A DNA stretch of 62,467 nucleotides from Mycolicibacterium hodleri (lineage in GTDB: Bacteria > Actinomycetota > Actinomycetes > Mycobacteriales > Mycobacteriaceae): assembly GCF_006439015.1 (NCBI RefSeq), contig NZ_RCZG01000019.1, positions 77,180 to 139,646 on the forward strand. Direction: 5' to 3'. Both the position numbers and the translations under genes were made by a program. Below the pieces are notes generated by a model. That model searched no databases. It had not been told where the DNA came from and saw only the letters and a program-made list of their open reading frames with translations. Positions 7,310 through 16,183 of the stretch are shown piece after piece; position 1 is the stretch's first letter; each line of letters begins with the position of its first letter.

Positions 7310-9052
7310 ATGAGCGACCCGTTGGGGTTGTCGATCGGAACGACCAACATGGTTGCGGCCCGGGTCGGCAATCAACCCGTCACGCGGCGATCCGTGCTGC
7401 CCCGTCACGGCCAGGTGCTGAGCGGCTTCGTCGAGCGAGTCGGAGACCCGGTCCCGTTGATCGCCGACGACGGCACCTCGTACCGAGCCGAGCTGCTGGT
7501 GGTCGAGGCGCTCGACGCCATGGTCGTCGAAGCGGGCAGCGACGCATCGTCCCAGATCGCCGTCGCCGTGCCCGCGCACTGGAACGGCGCCACGCTCCGC
7601 TCGCTGTGCGATGCGATGCGGACCACGCCGAGCCTCGCCCCGAATGGCGTTCCGGTTCGGCTGGTGTCCGATGCCGTCGCGGCGCTGGCCGCACTCGGGG
7701 CCAATCCCGGACTCCCCGTGCGGGGCGTCGTCGCCCTGCTGGACTTCGGCGGCGGAGGCACCAGCGTCACGCTGGCTGATGCGGCCGCATCGTTCGAGTC
7801 GATCGACACCACGCGGCTGACGGAGTTCTCCGGCGACCAGATCGATCAGGCACTCCTTGCGCGGGTGCTGGCGGGGATTGCAGGCGACGTCGATCCGGCG
7901 AACACCGCATCGGTCGGATCGCTGACTCGCCTGCGCGACGAATGCAGGCGCGCCAAGGAGCTACTGTCCGAATCGTCGACGGCGGACGTCCGCATCGAGC
8001 TTCCCGGACATCGGTCCACGGTGCGGGTGACGCGGGATGAACTCGACGCATTGATGGAGGCGCCACTCGCGGCGGTACTGTCCGAACTCGATGAATCGTT
8101 GCGGCGCAACCGAATTGCGTCGGCCGATGTCTCCGCAGTCGTCGCAGTGGGCGGTGGGGCGAGCATCCCGCTGATCATCCGCAGGCTGACCGAGGGACCC
8201 CGTGGCACCTTCGTGGCGACCCCGCAGCCCGCACTCGACGCCGCCGTAGGTGCCGCGCTCTTCGCGGCCTACGGCGCGGACGCCGACGCGCAGACCGGTG
8301 TCGCTCCCACCCCGTTGATCGCGGGAACCGGAGCGATTGCACCCCCCGACTCGTCGACCTTCCGCGCGTTGGCCTGGTCCCAAGACGATGACAACGTCGG
8401 AGATCCGATTCCGTTCATCGGCGAGGATCCGTACGCCGATCCCTATGCCGAATCCGGCACGACCCCCGTCGTCGACCGATATCACTCGGGGCATGACGAT
8501 GAGCCGCGGTCGTGGCAGCGATTGCCGCAGTTGATCTTCGGCGCCGCCGCGGTGGTGGCGCTGATCGCGGTCGGCGGGGTTGCCGTTGCGCTGACCAGTG
8601 CGACGGACGAGACGAAACCGACCCCGACCACGACGATGGCGCCCATGACGGCCACCTCGCCACCGGCGCCACCCCCGACGAGGATCGAACCGCCGCCGCC
8701 CCCGCCGACCACCGAATCGCCGCCGCAGAACATCGTCACCGTCACCAGCGAGGCACCACCGCCACCACCGCCGCCAGCGACCGAGACCGTCACCGTCGAG
8801 CGCCCGGTCACGACGGCCACCACGACGCAGCCGACTACCACCACCACGACCACGACGACCACCACGACCACGACGCCCACGACCACGACCACTACGACGT
8901 CGAGCACGCCGACCATGACCACCAGCTACCTCACCGTCCCCTTCGTGCCCGTCCCGATCCCCATCCAGGTACCGTCGACCCCGGCCCTGACCCCGACGCC
9001 GTATCAGCCCTACCAGCCGCCGGTGTACCAGCAGCCTCAGTTCCCGTACTGA
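7310..9052 (+). CDS. membrane-anchored Hsp70-like protein with Pro/Thr-rich extracytoplasmic tail
   Basis: A 580-residue protein. Residues 1-340 resemble the Hsp70/actin ATPase domain: phosphate-1 loop LSIGTTN, phosphate-2 loop LLDFGGGGTS and adenosine motif VVAVGGGAS. No substrate-binding domain follows. Instead there is an acidic linker, one membrane helix near residues 410-430 (LIFGAAAVVALIAVGGVAVAL), and about 150 residues dominated by Pro and Thr, including an ACC/ACG-coded Thr run at 8838-8900. It therefore looks like a cytosolic nucleotide sensor joined to a cell-wall-facing tail. The position matches the Pro/Thr-rich Rv0312 as I recall it. Compare 56455-58020. Confidence 0.8.
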   Translation: MSDPLGLSIGTTNMVAARVGNQPVTRRSVLPRHGQVLSGFVERVGDPVPLIADDGTSYRAELLVVEALDAMVVEAGSDASSQIAVAVPAHWNGATLRSLCDAMRTTPSLAPNGVPVRLVSDAVAALAALGANPGLPVRGVVALLDFGGGGTSVTLADAAASFESIDTTRLTEFSGDQIDQALLARVLAGIAGDVDPANTASVGSLTRLRDECRRAKELLSESSTADVRIELPGHRSTVRVTRDELDALMEAPLAAVLSELDESLRRNRIASADVSAVVAVGGGASIPLIIRRLTEGPRGTFVATPQPALDAAVGAALFAAYGADADAQTGVAPTPLIAGTGAIAPPDSSTFRALAWSQDDDNVGDPIPFIGEDPYADPYAESGTTPVVDRYHSGHDDEPRSWQRLPQLIFGAAAVVALIAVGGVAVALTSATDETKPTPTTTMAPMTATSPPAPPPTRIEPPPPPPTTESPPQNIVTVTSEAPPPPPPPATETVTVERPVTTATTTQPTTTTTTTTTTTTTTPTTTTTTTSSTPTMTTSYLTVPFVPVPIPIQVPSTPALTPTPYQPYQPPVYQQPQFPY

Positions 9053-9135
9053 TTTCTGTGAGCCGAAAGGCGCGACAAGCAAGGTCACAGTCACGTTCCA
9101 GCGTCTCCGCGGGTGAGCGGTTCACGATCTGTTCC

Positions 9136-9384
9136 ATGATCGATAAGAAGACATCACTGGGACTGGCCGGAGCCGCCGCGTTCGTCACGCTGGGGGCCTT
9201 GAGCCTTGGCTACGGACACGCAAGCCCCACCGGGATCGAGTTGGCCGGCTCGGGCGACGCTCCGGCCAACACCACCTATGTCCAGCCCACGGACAACGCC
9301 ATGACGATGGGTGCCACCGCGACCTGGACCACTCCGACGTCGGTCGAGGCGATCGTCAAAGCCGTTCCGAAGAGCGGCGGCTGA
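9136..9384 (+). CDS. small exported hypothetical protein (82 aa)
   Basis: An 82-residue protein beginning MIDKKTSLGLAGAAAFVTLG, with a signal peptide cleaved near residue 29 (GYGHAS). The mature part is Thr-rich and ends KAVPKSGG; no domain is recognised. It starts 83 bases after the Hsp70-like gene and its TGA is one base before the GTG of the PASTA gene, so translation of the two is probably coupled. Confidence 0.65.
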   Translation: MIDKKTSLGLAGAAAFVTLGALSLGYGHASPTGIELAGSGDAPANTTYVQPTDNAMTMGATATWTTPTSVEAIVKAVPKSGG

Positions 9385-9385
9385 C

Positions 9386-9817
9386 GTGCGCACCCTCGCC
9401 GCCGGTGCGGTTCTCACCGCATCGGCCGCCGCGACGATGGTGCTGTGGGGCGCCGGTGTGGCGCAGGCTGGTTCGACGCCCGACGTGGTCGGCCAGAAGT
9501 ACAGCGACGCACAAACCGCCATCAGTGGAGCGAGCCTGACGCCGGTGGTCTCTACCGTCGTCGGTGATCAGAAGGCGTGGCCCGACTGTCAGGTGACCAA
9601 CACAGTCGCGCGCACCGTGCCTCCACCGGAGAATAGTGGGGGTTCAGCGACGAACCAGTTGCTCGTCTCCCTGAACTGCGACGACGGCGAAGCGTCGGCG
9701 AAGACCCCGGGATTCTCCGCGGCCAGTCCCGAGGGGAAGGCCGCCAAGGCCGCAGCCGACGCCGCGGCCAAAGCAGCTGCTGCGACGGCTACCCCAACCC
9801 CCACCCCGGCGACCTGA
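9386..9817 (+). CDS. exported PASTA-domain protein
   Basis: A 143-residue protein from the GTG at 9386. A signal peptide (LAAGAVLTASAAATMVLWGAGVAQA, given here as residues ~4-28) precedes one PASTA-like unit (TPDVVGQKYSDAQTAIS...), and the tail is Ala/Lys/Thr-Pro-rich. PASTA units bind muropeptides in kinases such as PknB; here the unit is free, so it may bind cell-wall material. It follows the small exported gene by one base and probably shares its transcript. It ends 5 bases before the convergent dpp-like operon. Confidence 0.78.
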   Translation: MRTLAAGAVLTASAAATMVLWGAGVAQAGSTPDVVGQKYSDAQTAISGASLTPVVSTVVGDQKAWPDCQVTNTVARTVPPPENSGGSATNQLLVSLNCDDGEASAKTPGFSAASPEGKAAKAAADAAAKAAAATATPTPTPAT

Positions 9818-9822
9818 CCAAC

Positions 9823-10818
9823 TCAGCTCTGCTCGACCAGATTTCGTGGATGGTGACACGCGGCCACGTGATTGGCCTCGAGCTCGGCTAGCTGGGGATC
9901 GTCGACTTCGCACACCTGTGTGGTCCATGGGCAACGGGTGTGAAAGTGGCAACCCGACGGCGGATCGATCGGGCTAGGCACGTCACCTTCGAGGACCAGC
10001 CGCTCTCGCGCGACGTTGAGCTTCGGATCGGGGATCGGCACCGCGGAGAGCAACGCATTCGAGTAGGGATGCATCGGATGGTCGTAAAGTTTTGCGGCGG
10101 GCGCACTTTCGACGATTCGTCCGAGGTACATCACGGCCACGCGGTCCGAGACGTGGCGGACCACGCCGAGGTCGTGTGCGACGAAGAGGTACGAAAGGCC
10201 GAGCTCCTCTTGGAGGTCCTTGAGGAGGTTGACGATCTGCGCCTGTACGGAGACGTCCAGCGCAGAGACGGGCTCGTCGGCGATGATCAGCTTCGGGCGC
10301 AGGCCGAGCGCTCGCGCGATCCCGATCCTCTGGCGCTGACCGCCCGAGAACTCGTGCGGGTAGCGACTGGCGTGCTCGGGGCTCAGGCCCACGCGGTCGA
10401 GCAACTCCTGGACGCGACGATTGACATCGCGGCCGCTGGCCAGCCCGTGCAATTCGATCGGCTCGCCGATGATCTGGCCGATGCGTTTGCGTGGGTTCAG
10501 GGACGCATAGGGATCTTGGAAGATCATCTGCATCTGTCGCCTCACCGGTCGCAGACTGCGCCGTGATCGACCCACCAATTCCTCGCCGCAGAAGCGGACG
10601 GATCCCGACGTCGGCGCGGTCAGCTGGAGAATCGCACGGCTCAGAGTGGACTTGCCGCAACCGGATTCGCCGACCAGACCCAGGGTCTCACCCTCGTTGA
10701 TGGTAAGGCTCACGCCATCGACTGCCTTGACGTGGGCCACCACGCGGTCGACGACGATCCCCGACTTGATGGGAAAGTGTTTGACGAGGTCGGTCACCTC
10801 GAGAAGCGGCTCGCTCAT
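9823..10818 (-). CDS. oligopeptide ABC transporter ATP-binding protein (DppF/OppF type)
   Basis: A 331-residue ABC ATPase: Walker A GESGCGKST near residue 51, signature FSGGQRQR, Walker B LIIADEP, and the C-terminal oligopeptide-ABC extension with RCPWTTQVC. It pairs with the product of the preceding gene to power import of peptides or peptide-like solutes. It is the last gene of a five-gene operon and overlaps the one before it by four bases (ATGA). The 3' end stops just short of the convergent PASTA gene. Confidence 0.9.
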   Translation of the reverse strand: MSEPLLEVTDLVKHFPIKSGIVVDRVVAHVKAVDGVSLTINEGETLGLVGESGCGKSTLSRAILQLTAPTSGSVRFCGEELVGRSRRSLRPVRRQMQMIFQDPYASLNPRKRIGQIIGEPIELHGLASGRDVNRRVQELLDRVGLSPEHASRYPHEFSGGQRQRIGIARALGLRPKLIIADEPVSALDVSVQAQIVNLLKDLQEELGLSYLFVAHDLGVVRHVSDRVAVMYLGRIVESAPAAKLYDHPMHPYSNALLSAVPIPDPKLNVARERLVLEGDVPSPIDPPSGCHFHTRCPWTTQVCEVDDPQLAELEANHVAACHHPRNLVEQS

Positions 10819-11816
10819 GATGCCACCGGCTTCCGAAGTCCTATCCGGCCGTCCACGTCGCGGAGCCGCCGCTTGTCGGCGGGATCGAGCCAGCAGCGAT
10901 CACCGTGCAGCGGCGGTGGCTCGGCACACTTGTCGAATTCGTGCGGGCACCGAGCGGCGAAGCGGCAGCCGGTGGGCGGATGCAGCAGTGACGGTGGTGA
11001 TCCCGCGATCTGGGCCAGCCGGACCGGACGCGGTTGGTCGAGGCGGGCCAGTGATCCGAGAAGACCCCAGGTGTAGGGGTGCTGCGGATCGTAGAAGAGG
11101 TTCTCCAGCGTCGCATCCTCGACGATCTGGCCCGCGTACATCACCGCAACCCGGTCGGCGATCTCGGCGACGACGCCGAGGTCGTGGGTGATCAGCACCA
11201 CCGCGAGTCCGCGTTCCCGGTTGAGTCGCTCGAGGAGGCGCAGGATCTGGGCTTGCACCGTGACGTCCAGTGCGGTGGTCGGCTCGTCGGCGATCAGCAC
11301 GTCGGGATCCAGGGCCAAGGCCATCGCGATCATCACCCGCTGTCGCATACCGCCGGAGAATTCGTGCGGGTAGTCGTCGACGCGCCGATCAGGATTCGGA
11401 ATGCCGACGGCGCGCAGCATGTCGATGGCGCTGATTCGGGCCTCGCGCTTGGAGACCTTTTGATGCGCCCGGATCATCTCGACGATCTGCTCACCGACGC
11501 GGTAGACGGGGTTCAGCGACGTCATCGGATCTTGGAAGATCATCGCGATCCGCTTGCCACGTATGTCCCGCAGCTGGTCGTCGCCCAATGTCGTGAGCTC
11601 GCGGCCGTCGAACTCGACCGAGCCGGTGATCGTCGCATTGGGCGCACGGGTGAGACCAAGGATGGTCTGCGCGGTTACGCTCTTTCCGGAACCGGATTCC
11701 CCAACGATGGCCAGTATCTCGCCCTTGTCGAGTGCGAACGAGACGCCTTCGACGGCGCGCACCACGCCGCCGTCGGTGGCGAAACTAACGCTGAGGTCTC
11801 GCACGGAAAGGATCAT
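10815..11816 (-). CDS. oligopeptide ABC transporter ATP-binding protein (DppD/OppD type)
   Basis: A 333-residue ABC ATPase with Walker A GESGSGKS near residue 40, Q-loop MIFQDPMTSLNP, signature FSGGMRQRV, Walker B VLIADEPTTALD and the Cys-containing C-terminal extension (RCPHEFDKC). It is the D-type partner of the F-type ATPase downstream. Four-base overlaps with both neighbours indicate translational coupling. In M. tuberculosis DppD, as I recall, the two ATPase halves are fused; here they are separate genes. Confidence 0.9.
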   Translation of the reverse strand: MILSVRDLSVSFATDGGVVRAVEGVSFALDKGEILAIVGESGSGKSVTAQTILGLTRAPNATITGSVEFDGRELTTLGDDQLRDIRGKRIAMIFQDPMTSLNPVYRVGEQIVEMIRAHQKVSKREARISAIDMLRAVGIPNPDRRVDDYPHEFSGGMRQRVMIAMALALDPDVLIADEPTTALDVTVQAQILRLLERLNRERGLAVVLITHDLGVVAEIADRVAVMYAGQIVEDATLENLFYDPQHPYTWGLLGSLARLDQPRPVRLAQIAGSPPSLLHPPTGCRFAARCPHEFDKCAEPPPLHGDRCWLDPADKRRLRDVDGRIGLRKPVAS

Positions 11817-12775
11817 GCGGGGGCCGCCTCTCCGAGTCGGATGCGTGGGTCGAGGAAGGCGTAGAGAACGTCCACCACGGTATTGAAGAACACGATGAAG
11901 AACGCGCCGAACATCGTGACGCCCATGAGTGGTGGCAGGTCGAGGCTACCGATGGCCTGGCCGGCGTAGAGCCCGACGCCGTTGATGTTGAACACCGTCT
12001 CGGTGAGGATGGCGCCGCCGCCAACCACCGCACCGAAGTCCAGACCGAAAAGGGTGATGATCGGAATCATCGAGTTGCGCAGGACGTGCTTGATGCGGAT
12101 CTGCCGTTCGCTGATGCCCTTGGCCCTGGCCGTCCGGACGTAGTCCTCGTTCATCACGTCGAGCATGTTGGATCGCAACACGCGGCTGTAGAACCCGACG
12201 AACAGCACCGCGAGCGTGATCCATGGCAACACCAGGTGATATGCCCACTGGCCGGGGTTCTTGGTCAGTGGCACGTAGCTACTGGTCGGAAATATCTGGG
12301 CCTTGAAACTCAAGTAGTACAGCAGGATTGCAGCGAGCCAGAACACCGGCACCGAAATACCGACCAGCGCCACGATGGTCAGTGCCCGGTCGGTGAACTT
12401 GCCCGCGTGGACGGCGCTGAGATAGCCGAACACGACGGCCAGCGCCATCCAGAGGACGGCCGCTCCGATGCATAGCGACAGCGTGGCGGGCAGCCCCTTC
12501 CAGATCTGCTCACCGACGTTCTGCGAGCTCGCATACGACTTGAGCGTGCCCGTGAAGATCCGCTTCATCATCGTCAGGTACTGCACCGGTAGCGATTGGT
12601 CCAGACCGAGGTCTGCCCGCACGCGGCCGATGAGCGCCGGGTTGGCATTCTTGCCCGCAATGCGTTGGGCGGGATCGGAGTTCGGAATCACGTTGAAGAT
12701 GAGGAAGACGATCAGCGAGATCGCGAAGAGGACGGCGGTCATCCCGAGCAGTCGCCGGATGGCGAATCGCAACAT
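11813..12775 (-). CDS. oligopeptide ABC transporter permease (DppB/OppB type)
   Basis: A 320-residue permease starting MLRFAIRRLLGMTAVLF, which gives the DppB-type first helix followed by a large periplasmic loop, then five more membrane helices and an EAA loop (VRTARAKGISERQIRIKHVLRN). The ATG at 12775 is preferred over a 56-residue Arg-rich extension. It follows the DppC-type gene by two bases and overlaps the D-type ATPase gene by four. Confidence 0.9.
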   Translation of the reverse strand: MLRFAIRRLLGMTAVLFAISLIVFLIFNVIPNSDPAQRIAGKNANPALIGRVRADLGLDQSLPVQYLTMMKRIFTGTLKSYASSQNVGEQIWKGLPATLSLCIGAAVLWMALAVVFGYLSAVHAGKFTDRALTIVALVGISVPVFWLAAILLYYLSFKAQIFPTSSYVPLTKNPGQWAYHLVLPWITLAVLFVGFYSRVLRSNMLDVMNEDYVRTARAKGISERQIRIKHVLRNSMIPIITLFGLDFGAVVGGGAILTETVFNINGVGLYAGQAIGSLDLPPLMGVTMFGAFFIVFFNTVVDVLYAFLDPRIRLGEAAPA

Positions 12776-12777
12776 GG

Positions 12778-13815
12778 CTAGTGCTCCAGCCTGATCTTGG
12801 CACGTGGATCCAGGGCATCGCGCAGTGCATCGCCGAACACGTTGAGCGACAACACCGTCAAGACGATCATCGCGCCGGGCACGATCGTGAGATGTGGTGC
12901 GGTGTAGATGGTCTGGTACCCGTCGGCGATCATCGTGCCCCATGACGCATTGGGTGGCCGCACGCCTGCCCCCAGAAAGGACAAGGACGACTCCAACAGC
13001 ATGTTGTTGGCGATGTTGAGGGTGAAGAAGACGATGATCGTCGACACCACGTTGGGCAGTAGCTCCGAGATCATGATCTGAACCGAGCCCTTGCCCTGTG
13101 CGACAGCGGCTTCCACGAATTCCTTCTCACGCAAGGCCAGGATCTCGCCGCGGATCGGCCGCGCCATGTAGGGCACGTAGACCAGTCCGATGATCATGAT
13201 CGGGATCCAGAGCGAGTCGCCTGCGATGGCGAGCCCACCGATCTTGAGTCCGCCGAGAGCCAGCGTGGTACCCAGGGCGATGCCGAGCAGCAGGACGGGA
13301 AACGCCCAGACCACGTCCATCACCCTGGACAGAATCGAGTCGATCCACCCTCGGTAGTACCCGCACAGCAGGCCGACGAGGACGGCCAGCACCGTGGTGA
13401 CGACCGCAGCGACGACACCGATGAAGATCGAGGTCCGCCCGCCGTAGAGCAGTCGCACCATCACGTCGCGACCGTTCTGGTCGGCGCCGAGGAGGTAGCG
13501 ACCGTGCAGCCCGGGGCCGATCGGCGTGCCGTCGGGCGAGACGACGTACTCCTCCTGCCCAGCGACCATGATCTTGTCGGTGATGTGGTTCTCGTTGGGC
13601 CCGGTGTGCGCGACGTGGTCGGCCCACAGCGGTGCCGCCAGGCACACGAGCACGATCAACAAGAAGACCACGCCAAAGCCCAGGGCCAACCGGTTGCGGC
13701 GCAACCGGATCCACGCCAGGTACCACGGGCTGCGACCCCGCACGACTTCACTCGGGACGCCGACGGGAACCGGCGGAATGCCGGGTGCCTCGACGTCCCC
13801 GATCGGGGCGCCCAT
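12778..13815 (-). CDS. oligopeptide ABC transporter permease (DppC/OppC type)
   Basis: A 345-residue permease. A Pro-rich cytosolic N-terminus and the block RLRRNRLALGFGVVFLL mark the DppC/OppC type. The EAA loop (EFVEAAVAQGKGSVQIMISE) and ASWGTMI segment near the end are typical. It directly abuts the binding-protein gene (stop at 13816, start at 13815), so the operon runs binding protein, C-type, B-type, D, F. The permease order is reversed relative to the usual dppABCDF. Confidence 0.9.
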   Translation of the reverse strand: MGAPIGDVEAPGIPPVPVGVPSEVVRGRSPWYLAWIRLRRNRLALGFGVVFLLIVLVCLAAPLWADHVAHTGPNENHITDKIMVAGQEEYVVSPDGTPIGPGLHGRYLLGADQNGRDVMVRLLYGGRTSIFIGVVAAVVTTVLAVLVGLLCGYYRGWIDSILSRVMDVVWAFPVLLLGIALGTTLALGGLKIGGLAIAGDSLWIPIMIIGLVYVPYMARPIRGEILALREKEFVEAAVAQGKGSVQIMISELLPNVVSTIIVFFTLNIANNMLLESSLSFLGAGVRPPNASWGTMIADGYQTIYTAPHLTIVPGAMIVLTVLSLNVFGDALRDALDPRAKIRLEH

Positions 13816-15465
13816 CTACTTGAGCGCGAAGGCGGAGTAGTCCTCATTGAACAGCAGATGCGGAATGGTCTTGTCGAAGGCGATCCGATCGGAGACGAAC
13901 GTGCTCTTCTGCTCGTTGCCGTACGGCGCCCAGACCGCCTGCTCCATGTAGGCCTTGTCCAACGCCGCGTACTGCTTCTTGACGTCGTCGGTCAGCTGCT
14001 GCTCGGAGAGCTGGTTCATCTTGGCGTCGTTCTCCGGGATGGCGACCTGCGAGTAATTGCTGTTGTTCGTCGGCAGGATGTTCGCGCCGTTGAGCAGCGG
14101 TCGGAAGAAGTCGTCCGGGTGCGGGAAGTCCTGGTACCAGTCGGTGAATCCGGTGTCCAGGTCCGGTGTCGACGTGTTGCCGATGGTGGCGAAGTACACG
14201 TCGCCGGCGACCACCTTCAGCGTGGCGTTGAAGCCCAGCTGGGTCAGCAGGTCGTGGTAGTACTCGCCGATGCGCTTGCGGTCGGGCTCGTCGTTGGTCC
14301 AGACGGTGATGTCCTTGTCCGTCGGATTGGCTTCGGCGATAAGCGCTTTCGCCTTCGCCATGTCGGGCCCGGGGTACAGCTTGTACTCCTCGTACCCGGG
14401 CATGCCCGGCGGCAGGATCTGCTGGGTGGGATGCAGGCGGCCACCGAAGACGCGGTTGAGCGCCTCCGGGTCGATGGCGTAGTTGACCGCCTGGCGGACC
14501 CGGACGTCGTTGAACGGCGCGGTCTTGTTGTTCATGAAGAAGTAGTAGGTGTTGATCGAGTCGTTCAGGCTGAACCGCTCGCCGAACTTCGACTTGACCT
14601 CGGCCAGGCGGTCGGCATCGGGTGGGTCGACCATGAAGTCGATGGTGTTCTGCTCGACGCCGGTCACCTGCGCGGAGTTGCTCTTGTTCTGGGTGACGGT
14701 GATCTTGTCCACGTTTGCGTCGGTGACCTCCGTCGCGCCGGCGTCCTTGACGGTCTTGAAGTTCGGGTTGCGCTCCATCGTCAACGTCTGCGGCGCTTCG
14801 ACCTTCGAGATCATGAAGGGCCCGCTCGACGCCGGCGGGGTGTTGGTGGCGTCCTTGTCCAGCGGCGTGCTGGGCGGGACGGGCGCGGCGAACATCAGTG
14901 CCAGCACGTTGTTGAACGTTCCGTTCGGCTTCTCCAGCGCGATGGTGATGTCACCGGTCGCGTCGTCGGTGGTGATGCCGCTGATGGTGGGCGCCTTGCC
15001 GTCGGCGTAGTCCTTGGCGCCGACGATGCCCTCGTAGAACACCGAGCCGCCGGAGTTGGCCTTGAACAACCGCTGGATGGCGTAGGTGAAGTCGGATGCC
15101 TTGATGGGCGTGCCGTCGGAGTACTTCATGTTCGGACGCAGGGTCAGCTTGTAGGTCTTGCCGTCCGCCGAGACGTTCGGCATGTCCTTGGCCAGGCCGG
15201 GCACCACCTGCGTGCCTTCCTCGCCCTTGGCGTGCTTGTAGGTCAGCAGCGGGGTGTAGACATTCCAGAGCACCTCCCAGCCCTCGACCGTGTAAGACAG
15301 CTGGGGATCGACGTAGTCGGGGAACGACGTCATCGAGACGTTGATCTCGCCCCCGGTACCGCCGCCACTACTGCTGGTGTCGGAATCGCCCCCGCATGCG
15401 GCGACTCCGAATGTGGCCAGCGCCGCGACGACACCAACGGTCACCGCCCTGCGCAACTTGCTCAT
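13816..15465 (-). CDS. oligopeptide-binding lipoprotein of the ABC transporter (SBP family 5)
   Basis: A 549-residue lipoprotein. The signal ends in a lipobox (FGVAAC), so Cys near residue 24 would be acylated, followed by a Gly/Ser linker. The body has the family-5 solute-binding fold, with NMKYSDGTPIKASDFTYAI near residue 125 and WYQDFPHPDDFFRPLL in the second half. It captures the peptide or related ligand and delivers it to the B/C permease. The ATG at 15465 has a good ribosome site (AAGGGG) seven bases upstream. It is the first gene of the operon; ligand unknown. Confidence 0.9.
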   Translation of the reverse strand: MSKLRRAVTVGVVAALATFGVAACGGDSDTSSSGGGTGGEINVSMTSFPDYVDPQLSYTVEGWEVLWNVYTPLLTYKHAKGEEGTQVVPGLAKDMPNVSADGKTYKLTLRPNMKYSDGTPIKASDFTYAIQRLFKANSGGSVFYEGIVGAKDYADGKAPTISGITTDDATGDITIALEKPNGTFNNVLALMFAAPVPPSTPLDKDATNTPPASSGPFMISKVEAPQTLTMERNPNFKTVKDAGATEVTDANVDKITVTQNKSNSAQVTGVEQNTIDFMVDPPDADRLAEVKSKFGERFSLNDSINTYYFFMNNKTAPFNDVRVRQAVNYAIDPEALNRVFGGRLHPTQQILPPGMPGYEEYKLYPGPDMAKAKALIAEANPTDKDITVWTNDEPDRKRIGEYYHDLLTQLGFNATLKVVAGDVYFATIGNTSTPDLDTGFTDWYQDFPHPDDFFRPLLNGANILPTNNSNYSQVAIPENDAKMNQLSEQQLTDDVKKQYAALDKAYMEQAVWAPYGNEQKSTFVSDRIAFDKTIPHLLFNEDYSAFALK

Positions 15466-16183
15466 GTGAACCCCTTGGTCGTTCGTCCTGGTCTGTCTGG
15501 CTAGATCTATGTCCCGACGGTGCTCATAACCTGTACGCCTCCTGTCGGGGTGCCATTGCATCTTTTCCGAAATACCGCGGATGGCAACTCGGACTTTCAG
15601 GATTCGACACCCGATTGCAACCCTCTGGCCTGCAAAGTCCCAGGAAGCTCTGGACGCGGTCATGCGCGATTCCAGTTGCTGAGACGGCGACAGCGGGAGT
15701 AGATCCATGACAGGTCGGCCGGAATAATTCCTGCTGAATGGCCTCTTGATCGGAAAAACCACACTGCTGTCCAGGCGTACCCATGGGTAGCGAGCGTGCG
15801 GGTTGAGACGGCCAGCGAAAAAAACTTTCCTGGCGGGGGCGATTCGGGGGTGTCACGCCGGTCGTGTGTACGACGTGACGGCCGAGTTGACATCCCGCCC
15901 GGGGTACGGGTATTTCATCGGCCCGTAGCTAACGGCGTGTGCCGGTTCGACCCCTTTGACCCCTACGGCCAACACGGCGGTGGAGGTCGAATCGAGGCAG
16001 ACGGACGCCGCTTTCATCGAGATCACTTCTGTGAGAGGTCAATCGCTGCTGAAGGGCGCAAACGCGTCGTCGATCGCGCGCGTGTACCTATCGCGTCAAC
16101 CCCGAATTCGAGCTCGCGTGGGCAGGCCACTGCACAGCGGGGAAGGGGGGAGCCCGGACGCCACTGGTTTACCATCGAAACCC
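15466..16183. other. 718-base intergenic region between the peptide transporter operon and the rmlA region
   Basis: I see no convincing gene. The right part should hold the promoter for the Ser/Thr-rich gene: TTGACA at 15887-15892 with TATTTC 18 bases further is a weak sigma-A-like pair. A 12-base palindrome TACCCATGGGTA lies at 15778-15789. The left end provides the leader of the binding-protein gene. Short open frames here lack start sites and family features. Confidence 0.5.

Noticed and set aside
8838..8900. Thr-codon run as a possible phase-variable repeat
   Set aside because: The unit is a single codon mixed ACC/ACG, so slippage would only alter Thr number; not distinctive beyond the normal Pro/Thr tail.
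13504..15504. 666-codon plus-strand frame across the peptide-transporter genes
   Set aside because: It crosses two clear minus-strand genes (permease and binding protein) and is Arg/Val/Asp low-complexity without a family pattern.
15396..15710. 104-codon plus-strand frame before the Ser/Thr-rich gene
   Set aside because: It overlaps the start of the binding-lipoprotein gene antisense and has no protein-like pattern.
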